Shown: in pieces, positions 9,396 through 18,193 of the stretch
Position numbering within the stretch: position 1 is the first letter of the stretch
How the letters are laid out: every line of letters starts with the position of its first letter
Source of the DNA: Burkholderiales bacterium
Lineage (GTDB): Bacteria; Pseudomonadota; Gammaproteobacteria; Burkholderiales; Burkholderiaceae_E
Direction of reading: 5' to 3'
Length of the DNA: 64,000 nt
Assembly (NCBI GenBank): GCA_003577305.1
Contig: QEVL01000006.1
Span: 44,853-108,852 of the forward strand
Notes under the pieces: model-generated
Databases searched by the model: none
Told to the model about the DNA's origin: nothing
What the model saw: only the letters and a program-made list of their open reading frames with translations
Program-made: the position numbers and the translations under genes

Positions 9396-10522
9396 GCGAG
9401 CCCACGCACTGCACCCGCCGCGACGCGCTCGCGGTGCTGGCGCTCGCCGGCTGCAGCCTGCGCGTCGCGCCTGCCGCCGCAGACGAATCCTTCTATCCGC
9501 CGGTGCTGCCGGGCGAACCGCTCGCGTTTCCGCGCGATCACGGCGCGCATCCGGCGTTTCGCACCGAGTGGTGGTACCTCACCGGCTGGCTGCTCCGCCT
9601 CGACGGCGCGCAGCGCGGCCAGCCGCTCGGCGTGCAGGTGACCTTCTTCCGCTCGCGCACGCGTCACGACGCGGCCAATCCGAGCCGCTTCGCACCGACG
9701 CAACTGCTGCTCGCGCATGCGGCGCTCGCCTTGCCCGAACGCGGCGAGCTCATGCATTCGCAGCGCGCCGCGCGCGCCGGCTTCGGACTCGCGAGCGCCT
9801 CGACGCACGATACCGCGCTGACGATCGACGGCTGGTCGCTCCAGCGCGACCCGACCGACCGCTACCGGGCGCGCATCGAGGAGCGGCGCTTCGCGCTCGA
9901 ACTCGATGCCGAAGCGCGCTTGCCGCCGGTGCCGCAGGGCGACGCCGGCTTCTCGCGCAAGGGACCGTTGCAGCGGCAGGCGAGCCGCTACTACAGCCGT
10001 CCACAGTTGCGCACTGCAGGTGCGATCCGCATCGACGGCGCGCGCATGGCCGTCGAAGGCGTCGCCTGGCTCGATCATGAGTGGTCCAGCGAAATCCTCG
10101 ACGCGCAGGCCGAGGGCTGGGACTGGACCGGCCTGAACCTGGACGACGGCTCGGCGCTGGTCGCATTCCGGATCCGCCGCCGTGACGGCGGCGTCGCGTG
10201 GTCGTACGCGCGCCGCATCGCAGCCGCTGGCGCCGCGTCTTCGGGCGTCGCAACCGCCGGCTCCGACCCCGCGGTGCGCTTCGTGCCCCTGCGCCACTGG
10301 AACTCCCCGCACAGCGGTGCGCGCTACCCGGTCGCGATGCGACTCGAACTGGGCGCGCGCTCGATCACGATCGAGCCGCTGTTCGACGACCAGGAACTCG
10401 ATGCGCGCGCGAGCACCGGCACGATTTACTGGGAAGGCGCGGTGCGCGCTTTCGAGGCCGGCCGCGAGATCGGACGCGGCTACCTGGAGCTGACCGGCTA
10501 CGCGGGAGCCCTGCGGCTCTGA
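9392..10522 (+). CDS. AttH/CrtC-like lipocalin-fold lipoprotein
   Basis: Protein of 376 residues of the AttH / hydroxyneurosporene synthase (carotenoid 1,2-hydratase, CrtC) superfamily, a double lipocalin-like fold. Family motifs visible are HPAFRTEWWYLTGWL near residue 53, YYSRPQL, WLDHEWSS and GWDWTGLNLDDG, with RIGRGYLELTGY-like sequence at the C-terminus. The N-terminus reads CTRRDALAVLALAGC: a twin-arginine-like pair followed by a lipobox LAGC, so a lipoprotein, possibly exported by Tat, is likely. The GTG start overlaps the permease stop by three bases. ATPase-permease-AttH trios are widespread in proteobacteria, but a reaction or cargo is not established for them. No carotenoid genes are nearby, so a CrtC function is unlikely. 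Confidence 0.82.
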   Translation: MSEPTHCTRRDALAVLALAGCSLRVAPAAADESFYPPVLPGEPLAFPRDHGAHPAFRTEWWYLTGWLLRLDGAQRGQPLGVQVTFFRSRTRHDAANPSRFAPTQLLLAHAALALPERGELMHSQRAARAGFGLASASTHDTALTIDGWSLQRDPTDRYRARIEERRFALELDAEARLPPVPQGDAGFSRKGPLQRQASRYYSRPQLRTAGAIRIDGARMAVEGVAWLDHEWSSEILDAQAEGWDWTGLNLDDGSALVAFRIRRRDGGVAWSYARRIAAAGAASSGVATAGSDPAVRFVPLRHWNSPHSGARYPVAMRLELGARSITIEPLFDDQELDARASTGTIYWEGAVRAFEAGREIGRGYLELTGYAGALRL

Positions 10523-10597
10523 GAGGCCTGCAGGCCGGCCCCCGGAGCTGCGCACACCTGACGTCGGGATCCGCTCGTGCAGCGCCCCCGCCGCTGC

Positions 10598-11806
10598 TCA
10601 GCGCCGCTCGACCGCCGCGACCTGCGCACCGGGCCATGCGAGCAAGGCGGCAGCGGCGATGCTGGCCAGGCCTGCCAGCGCTCCCACCGCCGCGAAACCG
10701 GCGCGCTCGTACAGCAGCACCGCGAGCGGCGAGAAGAGCGTCACGCCGAGGTAGGTCGCGCCGCTCAACATCGCGGTGACGACTCCGCGCAGCTCCGGGA
10801 TCTGCTCGGTGGCCAGCGAGGTGATCGCGGTGAAGAACACCCCCTGCGCGCACCCCCAGGCGACGATCGCCGGCACGAGCAGTGCCGACGTGCCCACGAG
10901 CCAGGGCAGGCCCGAGAGCAGCAGGCCAAGCGCCGCCAGCGCCGCGATCGCGCTGCGCGCCTTGCCCGCGCGATCGATCAGGCGGCCGTTCAGCGTGACG
11001 GCCAGCAGGCCCGCGCCGTAGCCGGCGATCGCGAAGCCGACCGGCGCCGCGCCCCAGTCGTTGACGCGCCGGATCTCGTTGCCCAGAAACGCATAGACTG
11101 CGTAGAAGGCGCCCATGTCGATGCCGTTCACCGCCAGCAGGTACAGCGTCGCCCGATGCGAGAGCACGCGGCGCAGGCTAGGCCCGACCGGCAGTTGCGT
11201 CGTCTCCTCGCCGGCCGCGGCCGGCGGCCGCGGCGCGAACCCGAGCGCGAGCGCGGCAAGCAGCGCCGCCACGGCCAGTGCGGCGAACGCCGCCTGCCAG
11301 CCGATCGCCTGCGAGGCGATTGCCATCACGGGAACCACCAGCACGATCGCGATCGACCAGCCGCTCACGACGCGCCCCATCACCTGGCTGCGATGCGCGA
11401 AGCTGGAGAGGTCGCCCGCATACGCGTAAGTGGCGGGAATCACTGCGCCGGTGGCCGCCCCGGCCAGCAGGGTCAGGCCGAGCAGCGTCTCGAAGCGGCG
11501 CGTGGCGCCGGCCAGCAGCCACACCAGCGCGAACAGCACCAACCCGCCGACGATCACCCGCGCCCGCGGCAATCGCCGCGCAAGCAGGCCCACGGTCGGC
11601 GCCACGATCGCCATCGACAGGCCGTAGATCCCGATCAGCCGACCCGCCTGCGCCGGCGCGACGCCGAAGCTCGCGGCGATGTCGGGCAGCAGCGGCGAGA
11701 TCGCGAAGATGGTCGCGCCCACCGTCGCGACCGCCGCGACGAGGCCGGCCACGAGGAGCGGAAAGGCGTCGGCGGCGCTCTGGCCGCGGTGGCTGCGAAC
11801 GGACAA
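10598..11806 (-). CDS. MFS transporter
   Basis: Major facilitator superfamily permease of 402 residues with about twelve hydrophobic segments. The N-terminal half has the segment ISPLLPDIAASFGVAPAQAGRL typical of drug:H+ antiporter family members and the loop 2-3 region GLLARRLPRARVIVGG, a variant of the motif A sequence. The start is a TTG at 11804-11806, 33 bases after the gspF stop; no ATG is available before residue 50, and the Shine-Dalgarno is weak, so the start is uncertain. It may be transcribed with the gsp genes but has no role in secretion that can be inferred. Its 3' end converges on the AttH gene. Substrate unknown; efflux of a small molecule is the family's usual role. Confidence 0.8.
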   Translation of the reverse strand: MSVRSHRGQSAADAFPLLVAGLVAAVATVGATIFAISPLLPDIAASFGVAPAQAGRLIGIYGLSMAIVAPTVGLLARRLPRARVIVGGLVLFALVWLLAGATRRFETLLGLTLLAGAATGAVIPATYAYAGDLSSFAHRSQVMGRVVSGWSIAIVLVVPVMAIASQAIGWQAAFAALAVAALLAALALGFAPRPPAAAGEETTQLPVGPSLRRVLSHRATLYLLAVNGIDMGAFYAVYAFLGNEIRRVNDWGAAPVGFAIAGYGAGLLAVTLNGRLIDRAGKARSAIAALAALGLLLSGLPWLVGTSALLVPAIVAWGCAQGVFFTAITSLATEQIPELRGVVTAMLSGATYLGVTLFSPLAVLLYERAGFAAVGALAGLASIAAAALLAWPGAQVAAVERR

Positions 11807-11839
11807 CTGCAGTGCCCCGATTCGCGACGCGCGAGGCGC

Positions 11840-13051
11840 TCAGCGCACCAGCTGGTTGATCTCGATGATCGGCAGCAGCACCGCCAGCACGATCACCAGG
11901 ACGACGGCGCCCATCAGCAGGATCAGCAGCGGCTCGAGCAGGCTGGTGAGCGTGAGCGCGCGGCGCTCGGTCTCCTGCGACAGGGTCGTCGCGGTGCGCT
12001 CGAGCATCTGCGGCAGCTCGCCGGTGGCTTCGCCGCTGGCGATCATGTGGATCATCATCGGCGGAAACTGCCCGCCTGCCTTCAGCGCGCGCGACAGCGG
12101 TGCGCCCTCCCTCACCCGCGAGATCGCGTCGTGCACGTTCGAGCGCATCGACTCGTTCGACAGCGTGCGTGCGCCCGCCTCGAGCGCGCGGATCAGCGGC
12201 ACGCCGGCGCTCGCCAGGATGCCCAGCGTCGAGGCAAAGCGCGCCGTGTTCATGCCGCGGATCAGCCTGCCGGCCACCGGCATCGCGAGCATTCGCCGGT
12301 CCCAGGCGAGCCTCGCGGTGGGCGCGCGAAGCGCGAGCCGCAGCGCGACGACCGCCGCCACCGCAAGCGCGAGCATCGCGAAGCCCCAGTCGCGCACGAA
12401 GTCCGACGTCGCGATCAGCGCGACCGTGAGCAGCGGCAACTGCTGGCGCGTCTGCGCGAACACGCCCACCACCTGCGGCACCACGTAGGTGAGCAGCGCG
12501 ATGATCACCAGCGACGCTACCACGGTGACGATCGCCGGATAGGTGAACGCGAGCACGATGCGCTGCGACAGCGCGGTGCGCGCCTCGACGTAGTCGGCCA
12601 GCCGGTTCATCACCAGCGCGAGATCGCCCGACTGCTCGCCGGCGGCCACCAGCGCCCGGTACACCTCGGGGAAGTCGCGCGGGAACTTGGCAAGGGCCTG
12701 CGCGAGCGTCTGCCCGGCGATCACCTCGCTGCGCACGGCCGCGAAGCGGTCGCGCACCGCCTGCCGGTCTGCCTGCTCGACCACTGCGCCGAGCGCCTGC
12801 TCGATCGGCAGGCGCGCCGACAGCAGGCTCGCGAGCTGGCGCGTGGCGAGCGCGAGCTCGGCCGCCCCCAGCCGGCCGGCGAGCACGCGCAGGCCGGCGC
12901 CGCCGGCCGCGGGCTGCACCGGATTCAGTTCGAGAGGCGTGAGGCCGCGCTCGCGCAGCAGGTTGCGTGCGTGCCGCGGCGAGTCGGCGTCGATGATGCC
13001 GCGCGCGAGATGGCCCGAAGGCTCGGCGGCTTCGTAACGGTAGGCCGGCAC
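11840..13051 (-). CDS. gspF: Type II secretion inner-membrane platform protein GspF
   Basis: Polytopic inner-membrane protein of the type II secretion system, 403 residues, which is the usual length. It has an N-terminal cytoplasmic domain starting MPAYRYEAAEPSGHLARG. Two repeated GspF domains follow (about residues 68-190 and 270-393), each ending in hydrophobic segments. Typical motifs are ALVAAGEQSGDLALVMNRLA and its second copy MIASGEATGELPQMLERTA, which mark the duplicated T2SSF domain. It connects the GspE ATPase to the pseudopilus. Sixteen bases separate it from gspE upstream, and it is the last gsp gene of the minus-strand run. Assignment to the GspF branch rather than PilC rests on the full set of gsp neighbours. 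Confidence 0.95.
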   Translation of the reverse strand: MPAYRYEAAEPSGHLARGIIDADSPRHARNLLRERGLTPLELNPVQPAAGGAGLRVLAGRLGAAELALATRQLASLLSARLPIEQALGAVVEQADRQAVRDRFAAVRSEVIAGQTLAQALAKFPRDFPEVYRALVAAGEQSGDLALVMNRLADYVEARTALSQRIVLAFTYPAIVTVVASLVIIALLTYVVPQVVGVFAQTRQQLPLLTVALIATSDFVRDWGFAMLALAVAAVVALRLALRAPTARLAWDRRMLAMPVAGRLIRGMNTARFASTLGILASAGVPLIRALEAGARTLSNESMRSNVHDAISRVREGAPLSRALKAGGQFPPMMIHMIASGEATGELPQMLERTATTLSQETERRALTLTSLLEPLLILLMGAVVLVIVLAVLLPIIEINQLVR

Positions 13052-13067
13052 GACGCGAGCCGCGCGG

Positions 13068-14507
13068 TCAGTCGCGGGTCACGCGCACCACCTCGTCGGC
13101 CGAGGTGACGCCGGCCTCGACCCAGCGCCGGCCGTCGTCGCGCATCGACAGCATGCCGGCACGCAGCGCGGCCGCCCGGATCTCGGTCTCGGGGGCGTTG
13201 CGGTGAATCAGCCCGCGGATCCCGTCGTCGACGGTGAACAGTTCGTAGATGCCGGTGCGACCCTGGAACCCGGTGCGGTTGCAGGCCACGCAGCCCACCG
13301 CGCGCCAGCCTTGCGTGACCGGATCGGGCTGGCGGCACTGCGGGCACAGCTTGCGCACGAGTCGCTGCGCGACCACGCCGAGCAGCGACGACGACAGCAG
13401 GAACGGTTCGATGCCCATGTCGATCAGCCGCGTGACCGCCGAGACCGCGTCGTTCGTGTGCAGCGTGGCCAGCACCAGGTGGCCGGTGAGCGAGGCCTGC
13501 ACCGCGATCTGCGCGGTTTCGAGATCGCGGATCTCGCCGATCATCACCACGTCGGGATCCTGGCGCAGGATCGAGCGCAGCGCCTTCGCGAAGGTCATGT
13601 CGATGCGCGGATTGACCTGCGTCTGCCCGATTCCCTCCAGGTCGTATTCGATCGGATCCTCGACCGTCAGGATGTTGGTCGTCGACGAGTCGAGTCGGCC
13701 GAGCGCGGCGTACAGCGTGGTGGTCTTGCCCGAGCCGGTCGGGCCGGTGACCAGCACGATGCCGTGCGGCTGGTGCACGAGGCGGTCGAACGCGGCCAGC
13801 GTGTCGGCGCTCATGCCGAGCCTGGCCAGGTCGAGGCGGCCGGCCTCCTTGTCGAGCAGCCGCAGCACCGCGCGCTCGCCGTGCCCGGTGGGAAGCGTCG
13901 ACACGCGCACGTCCATCGGCCGCCCGCCGATGCGCAGCGTGATGCGGCCGTCCTGCGGCAGGCGCTTCTCGGCGATGTCGAGCTGCGCCATGATCTTGAT
14001 GCGCGAGATCAGCGCGGCGTGCAGTTCGCGGCGCGGCCGCACCACGTCGCGCAACGTGCCGTCGATGCGAAAGCGCACCAGCGAGGTGGTCTCGAACGGC
14101 TCGATGTGGATGTCGGAGGCGCCGTCGCGGCTCGCCTGCGTGAGCAGCGCGTTGATCATCCGGATGATCGGCGCGTCGTCCTCGGCCTCGAGCAGGTCTT
14201 CGATCTTCGGGATGTCCTGCAGCAGGCGCGACAGGTCGAGATCGCTCTCGACCTCGTCGACCACCGATGCCGCCGACCCTTCCTGCTGCGAATACGCGCG
14301 CGAGATCGCGGCGGCGAGTTCCGCCTCGGGCTTGTGCACCGTGACCAGCCGCAGCGGCAGCGTGCGCGTCAGCTCGGCCAGCGCCTGTCGTGGCGTGCGA
14401 TCGCCGATCCAGACCTCGACCGCATCGCCCGAGACGCCGGTGACCAGCACCTGGTGGGTGCGGGCGAATCCGTAGGGCACGTAGCGCGCAGGCGAGACGG
14501 CGGCCAT
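13068..14507 (-). CDS. gspE: Type II secretion ATPase GspE
   Basis: Cytoplasmic hexameric ATPase that powers pseudopilus assembly, 479 residues. The N-terminal domain (about 1-110) binds GspL. The catalytic domain carries Walker A GPTGSGKTTTLYAAL, the Asp box (LTVEDPIEYDLEGIGQTQVN), Walker B RSILRQDPDVVMIGEIRD, and the His box LATLHTNDA. The zinc-binding tetracysteine element CPQC...CVACNRTGF is present near residues 390-415, as in GspE and PilB. The ATG at 14507 follows the gspD stop by nine bases. Length is slightly short for the family because the N1 subdomain is reduced. Confidence 0.96.
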   Translation of the reverse strand: MAAVSPARYVPYGFARTHQVLVTGVSGDAVEVWIGDRTPRQALAELTRTLPLRLVTVHKPEAELAAAISRAYSQQEGSAASVVDEVESDLDLSRLLQDIPKIEDLLEAEDDAPIIRMINALLTQASRDGASDIHIEPFETTSLVRFRIDGTLRDVVRPRRELHAALISRIKIMAQLDIAEKRLPQDGRITLRIGGRPMDVRVSTLPTGHGERAVLRLLDKEAGRLDLARLGMSADTLAAFDRLVHQPHGIVLVTGPTGSGKTTTLYAALGRLDSSTTNILTVEDPIEYDLEGIGQTQVNPRIDMTFAKALRSILRQDPDVVMIGEIRDLETAQIAVQASLTGHLVLATLHTNDAVSAVTRLIDMGIEPFLLSSSLLGVVAQRLVRKLCPQCRQPDPVTQGWRAVGCVACNRTGFQGRTGIYELFTVDDGIRGLIHRNAPETEIRAAALRAGMLSMRDDGRRWVEAGVTSADEVVRVTRD

Positions 14508-14516
14508 CGGCGGGTG

Positions 14517-16895
14517 CTATCGGTCGGGCGCCGGAGCGAGCGACGTGCCGGGCCGAAGCGGCACCATCACCTCGTTCGGCGCGTTCTGGATCACGGTGCT
14601 CGGCCGCGAGGCCGAAACCGGCGCGGGCGGCTGTGCGGCCATCCCGGCCGCCACCCCCTGCTGGTCGGCCGGCCCGGCCGCCGAATCACCCCGCGGCGGC
14701 GGCGGCATCGGCGGAAGCGGGGTCGGCTTCATGTCGGGCAAGGCCCAGTGCGACGGCAGCGCCGAGTCGCCGCGCAGCCCGCGAATGTAGTCGTAGCGAT
14801 CGGCGGTGATGCCGTGCGCGTCGCTGCCGTCGCGCACGATCACCGGGCGCAGGAAGACGAGCAGGTTGGTCTTGACGCGCTTGCGCGAGTCGTAGCGGAA
14901 CAACTGGCCGACCACCGGCACGTCGCCGAGCCCGGGCACCTTGTCTTCGTTGCCCTCGATGCGCTCCTCGATCAGGCCACCGAGCACGATGATCTGGCCG
15001 TCGTCGACCAGCACGTTCGACTCGATCGCGCGCCGGTTGGTGATGATCCCCGCCGACAGCGTCGTGCTCTGCACGCTCGACACCTCCTGGAAGATCTGCA
15101 GCTTGACGGTGCCCGATTCCGAAACCTGCGGCTTCACGCGCAGCGTGGTGCCGACGTCCTTGCGCTCGATCGTCTGGAACGGGTTGACCGACGCGCCGCC
15201 GGTGCCGGTGGCGGTGAACTGCCCGGTGATGAAGGGCACGTTCTGGCCGATGATGATGCGCGCCTCCTCGTTGTCGAGCGTGAGCAGGTTCGGCGTGGCC
15301 AGGATGTTCGCGTTGGCGCCGCTCTCGAGCGCGCGCGCGAGGAAGCCGAGATTGAGCACTTCGCCGACGCCCGGCACGTTGATCGTGCCGCGCACCACGC
15401 CCAGGTTCAGCCCGGTGCCCACCGAGCCGATGTTCGCCGCCACGTCGAGGATGTTCGAGCCGCTGCCGCGCGCAGCCAGGTTGGTGCCGCCGATGGCCCG
15501 GGTCGAGCCCTGCGGCGAGCCGAGGAACTGCCACTGCACGCCGAGCTCGGCCGCCTTGTCGGCGCTGATCTCGAGGATCAGCGACTCGATGAACACCTGC
15601 GCACGGCGCGCATCGAGCTTGTCGATCACCGCGCGCAGGTTGCGGTACACCGGCTCGGGCGCGGTGATGATCAGCGAGTTGGTCGCCGGATCGGCGGCGA
15701 TGATCGCGCCCCCTGCGCTCACCGTGACCGGCGTGCTGCTCGAAGGCTGCAGCGGCGTGGTGGCCGCACCCTGCGCCTGCATGCCGGGCCGCCCCGGCTG
15801 CAGCGCCGAACCTTGCGGCAGTTGCGGCGGCGTCTGCGCGGTCGCGAGGGGGCCGCCCGCCGCGCCGCCCGCGCCGTCGCCGCCCAGCACGCCGCGCAGC
15901 GTCTGCGCGAGCTTCACCGCCTCGGCGTTGCGCAGGTAGACCACGTTGACGTTGCCGGGCCGCGCGCTCGGCTGATCGAGCCGCGCGATCAGGCTCTTGG
16001 CCAGGTTCAGCTTTGCCGCACTGGTCGCGCGGATCATGATCGAGTTCAGCCGCGGATCGGCCATCACCGTGACGCGCTGGCCCGGATCGACCTGTGCGCC
16101 GGGACCGGCGCGCGATGCGTCCTCGAGCATGCGCGCCACCGGGATGGCAATGTCGGCGGCCACCGCGTGTTCCACCGGCACCACCTCGACCTCGCTGGTC
16201 GACGGACTGTCGAGCGTGGCGACGATGCGCGCGATCCGCTGCAGGTTCGCCGCGTAGTCGGTGACCACCAGCGAGTTGTTGCTGGGATACGCGACGACCG
16301 TGTTGTTCGGCGAGATCAGCGGCCTGAGCACCGGCACCAGGTTGGTCGCCGATTCGTAGTTCAGCCGGAACACCTGCGTCACCACCTGGTCGCTGGCCGC
16401 CGACGGGGCCCGCCCCACGGTCACCGGCGTGGCCTGCAGCTTCGCGTCGGCCTCCGGAACGATCTTCGTGAGCGTGCCGGTCTCGACCACCGCGAAGCCC
16501 TGCGAACGCAACGCCGACTGCAGCAACTGCCACGCCTGCGCGCGCGTGACCGGGCGCGGCGTCTCGAGCGTCATCTTGCCGCGCACCCGCGGGTCGATGA
16601 CGAAGGTGCGGTCGAGCAGGTGGCCGAAGGCGCCGATCACCGAGTCGACATCGGCGTCCTTGAAATTCAGCGTGACCGTGTCGCCCGCCGTTGCCGGCGC
16701 GCCGGCCGCCCGGGTTGCAGCGGCGGCACCGGTCGAGGCGGGCTGCGCATGCGCGGTTGCGGCAGCGAGCGCGCACCCGAGCGCGAACGCAGCGGCGGCC
16801 GCGATGGATGGCGCCGTACCGCGGATGGGCCGCAGCGGCGCGTCGCGGTCAGGCGGACGCGCGGACCTGTGTCCGCCTGGCTTGTGCACGCTCAT
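14517..16895 (-). CDS. gspD: Type II secretion outer-membrane secretin GspD
   Basis: Secretin forming the outer-membrane channel, 792 residues. A signal peptide ends near ATAHAQPAS after a basic N-terminal extension. Four N domains follow: N0 starts at VTLNFKDADVDSVIGAFG and the N1-N3 modules cover about residues 150-430. N3 contains a long Gly/Ala/Pro-rich insert (about 350-405). The secretin core includes VFIESLILEISADKAAELG, the plug segment RGTINVPGVGEVLNLG, and VPGLGDVPVVGQLFRYDSRK near the C-terminus. A proline/alanine-rich tail follows and may be the pilotin-contact region. The ATG overlaps the gspN stop by four bases. GspD and not PilQ, judging from the operon. Confidence 0.96.
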   Translation of the reverse strand: MSVHKPGGHRSARPPDRDAPLRPIRGTAPSIAAAAAFALGCALAAATAHAQPASTGAAAATRAAGAPATAGDTVTLNFKDADVDSVIGAFGHLLDRTFVIDPRVRGKMTLETPRPVTRAQAWQLLQSALRSQGFAVVETGTLTKIVPEADAKLQATPVTVGRAPSAASDQVVTQVFRLNYESATNLVPVLRPLISPNNTVVAYPSNNSLVVTDYAANLQRIARIVATLDSPSTSEVEVVPVEHAVAADIAIPVARMLEDASRAGPGAQVDPGQRVTVMADPRLNSIMIRATSAAKLNLAKSLIARLDQPSARPGNVNVVYLRNAEAVKLAQTLRGVLGGDGAGGAAGGPLATAQTPPQLPQGSALQPGRPGMQAQGAATTPLQPSSSTPVTVSAGGAIIAADPATNSLIITAPEPVYRNLRAVIDKLDARRAQVFIESLILEISADKAAELGVQWQFLGSPQGSTRAIGGTNLAARGSGSNILDVAANIGSVGTGLNLGVVRGTINVPGVGEVLNLGFLARALESGANANILATPNLLTLDNEEARIIIGQNVPFITGQFTATGTGGASVNPFQTIERKDVGTTLRVKPQVSESGTVKLQIFQEVSSVQSTTLSAGIITNRRAIESNVLVDDGQIIVLGGLIEERIEGNEDKVPGLGDVPVVGQLFRYDSRKRVKTNLLVFLRPVIVRDGSDAHGITADRYDYIRGLRGDSALPSHWALPDMKPTPLPPMPPPPRGDSAAGPADQQGVAAGMAAQPPAPVSASRPSTVIQNAPNEVMVPLRPGTSLAPAPDR

Positions 16896-17677
16896 GTTCC
16901 TATTTTAATGATGGTTCGACTGCCTTCACGCGGCCCGATCACGCCCAGAAACGAATCGAGACTCGCCCGCTCGGCAGGATCGGCACTCGCCTCGGCGGTG
17001 AAGCGAAGACCGGTCTGCGCCGTGAAGCTGCCGCTTCCCTGCAGCCGAAGCGGCCCGGCGAGCGTCTGGATGCTCAGGTCGGCCTGCCCGCCCCGACCGA
17101 CGATCTCGACCCGATAGCTGCCCAGCGGCCTCACCGGAGTCATCGCCGACGAGGCGTCGCGCAATTCGATCTGCGCGCGGCCTTCGAGGCCGCCCTGGCG
17201 CAGCGTCAGGTTCTCCCAGCGCAGACTGAGCGCGCCCGAGGGTCGCAGCGTGTTCCACGGCGAGCCCATCCTGCCCAGATCCACCGAGGGCAGCGCCACC
17301 GCGCCGCCACTCACCCTGACTTCGCCGTAGCTGCCCTGCACGCGCACCGGCTGCGCCATGCCTTCGATGCCCAGCGAGGCATCGACCTGGCCGATCAGGA
17401 GCGGCAACGCGCGCACGTTCCAGTCTATCCGGCCCGGCACCGCGACCCCGGCCACCGCGCTCCGGTTCTCGCCCGCGGCACCGGTGTCGACCAGGACCAG
17501 CCTGCCCGAGCCTTGCCAGATCGATCCGCTCGTCTCGGCGAGCCGCATTCGTCCGCTGGTGGCGCGTGCCAGCGCGAGATCGGCAAAGCTGGCCGGCGCG
17601 CTCGCGACCAGCGCAAGCACGGCCCCGAGCAGCCCCGCGAGCGCGTAAGCCAGGATCCGTCCGGGGTGCAGGCGCAC
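16892..17677 (-). CDS. gspN: Type II secretion protein GspN
   Basis: Inner-membrane protein of 261 residues with a single N-terminal membrane anchor (about residues 8-31) and a periplasmic domain. It matches GspN by position between gspM and gspD and by segments such as ETSGSIWQGSG near residue 48 and LRWENLTLRQGGLEGRAQ. GspN occurs only in some type II systems and its exact role is not settled; interaction with GspC/GspL-M components has been proposed for the family. The gene starts with GTG at 17675-17677, one base after the gspM stop, and its stop overlaps the gspD ATG by four bases. Confidence 0.85.
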   Translation of the reverse strand: MRLHPGRILAYALAGLLGAVLALVASAPASFADLALARATSGRMRLAETSGSIWQGSGRLVLVDTGAAGENRSAVAGVAVPGRIDWNVRALPLLIGQVDASLGIEGMAQPVRVQGSYGEVRVSGGAVALPSVDLGRMGSPWNTLRPSGALSLRWENLTLRQGGLEGRAQIELRDASSAMTPVRPLGSYRVEIVGRGGQADLSIQTLAGPLRLQGSGSFTAQTGLRFTAEASADPAERASLDSFLGVIGPREGSRTIIKIGT

Positions 17678-17678
17678 G

Positions 17679-18179
17679 TCAGCGATCCTCCCGGTGCGGC
17701 AACTCGAGCGCCACCCGCGCCGAGACCACGCCCACGCCGGTCTCGCGCGTCACTGCGGCATCGGCCACGCGCAGTCGCGACTCGCGGGCGGCCGCTTCGA
17801 GCCAGACGAGCCAGGCCGCGTAAGGCACGCTCTTGAAGCGCACCTCGAAAAGGTTGCCGGTGAGCGTGAGCTGCGCGAGCGCCGGCCGCAGGCCCGCGCT
17901 CTCGATCGACTGCTCGAGCCGCGCCTTCACTGCCTGCGGCGAGTCGGCCGCACCTGACACCGCGCCGAGGCGGCGTGCCTCGTCGGCCAATTGCTCGGCC
18001 CGGGCGAGTTGCGTGCGCATCGTCGGCAACTCGGTCTGCAGCCGTCGCCGCGCGTCCCATGCCGGCTCGAACAGCACCAGCCAGACCAGAGCCAGCGCGA
18101 GCAGCGCCGCGCCGGCGATCAGAACCTGCCGCTCGCGCGGCGTGAGCATCTGCCATCTTTGCAGCAGCGCCTCGAGCAT
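17679..18179 (-). CDS. gspM: Type II secretion protein GspM
   Basis: Bitopic inner-membrane protein of 166 residues. It has a short cytoplasmic N-terminus (WQMLTPRERQVL), one membrane segment (about residues 23-42, AGAALLALALVWLVLFEP), a coiled-coil-prone stretch and a C-terminal ferredoxin-like periplasmic domain ending VALELPHREDR. GspM pairs with GspL to anchor the GspE ATPase. The ATG lies 14 bases after the gspL stop. The longer open frame upstream of this ATG is antisense overlap with gspL sequence and has no family features. Length is normal for the family (150-180 residues). Confidence 0.9.
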   Translation of the reverse strand: MLEALLQRWQMLTPRERQVLIAGAALLALALVWLVLFEPAWDARRRLQTELPTMRTQLARAEQLADEARRLGAVSGAADSPQAVKARLEQSIESAGLRPALAQLTLTGNLFEVRFKSVPYAAWLVWLEAAARESRLRVADAAVTRETGVGVVSARVALELPHREDR

Positions 18180-18193
18180 GATCGTCGCGGCCC

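Noticed and set aside
10525..10536. GGCCTGCAGGCC palindrome between the AttH and MFS genes as a terminator
   Set aside because: No loop, no uridine tract; a 12-base palindrome of this composition is expected by chance in such DNA.
10577..17117. Very long open frames on the plus strand opposite the gsp genes
   Set aside because: They are antisense to well-recognised gsp genes, have Arg/His/Gln-rich translations without domains, and arise from the high G+C third-position bias.
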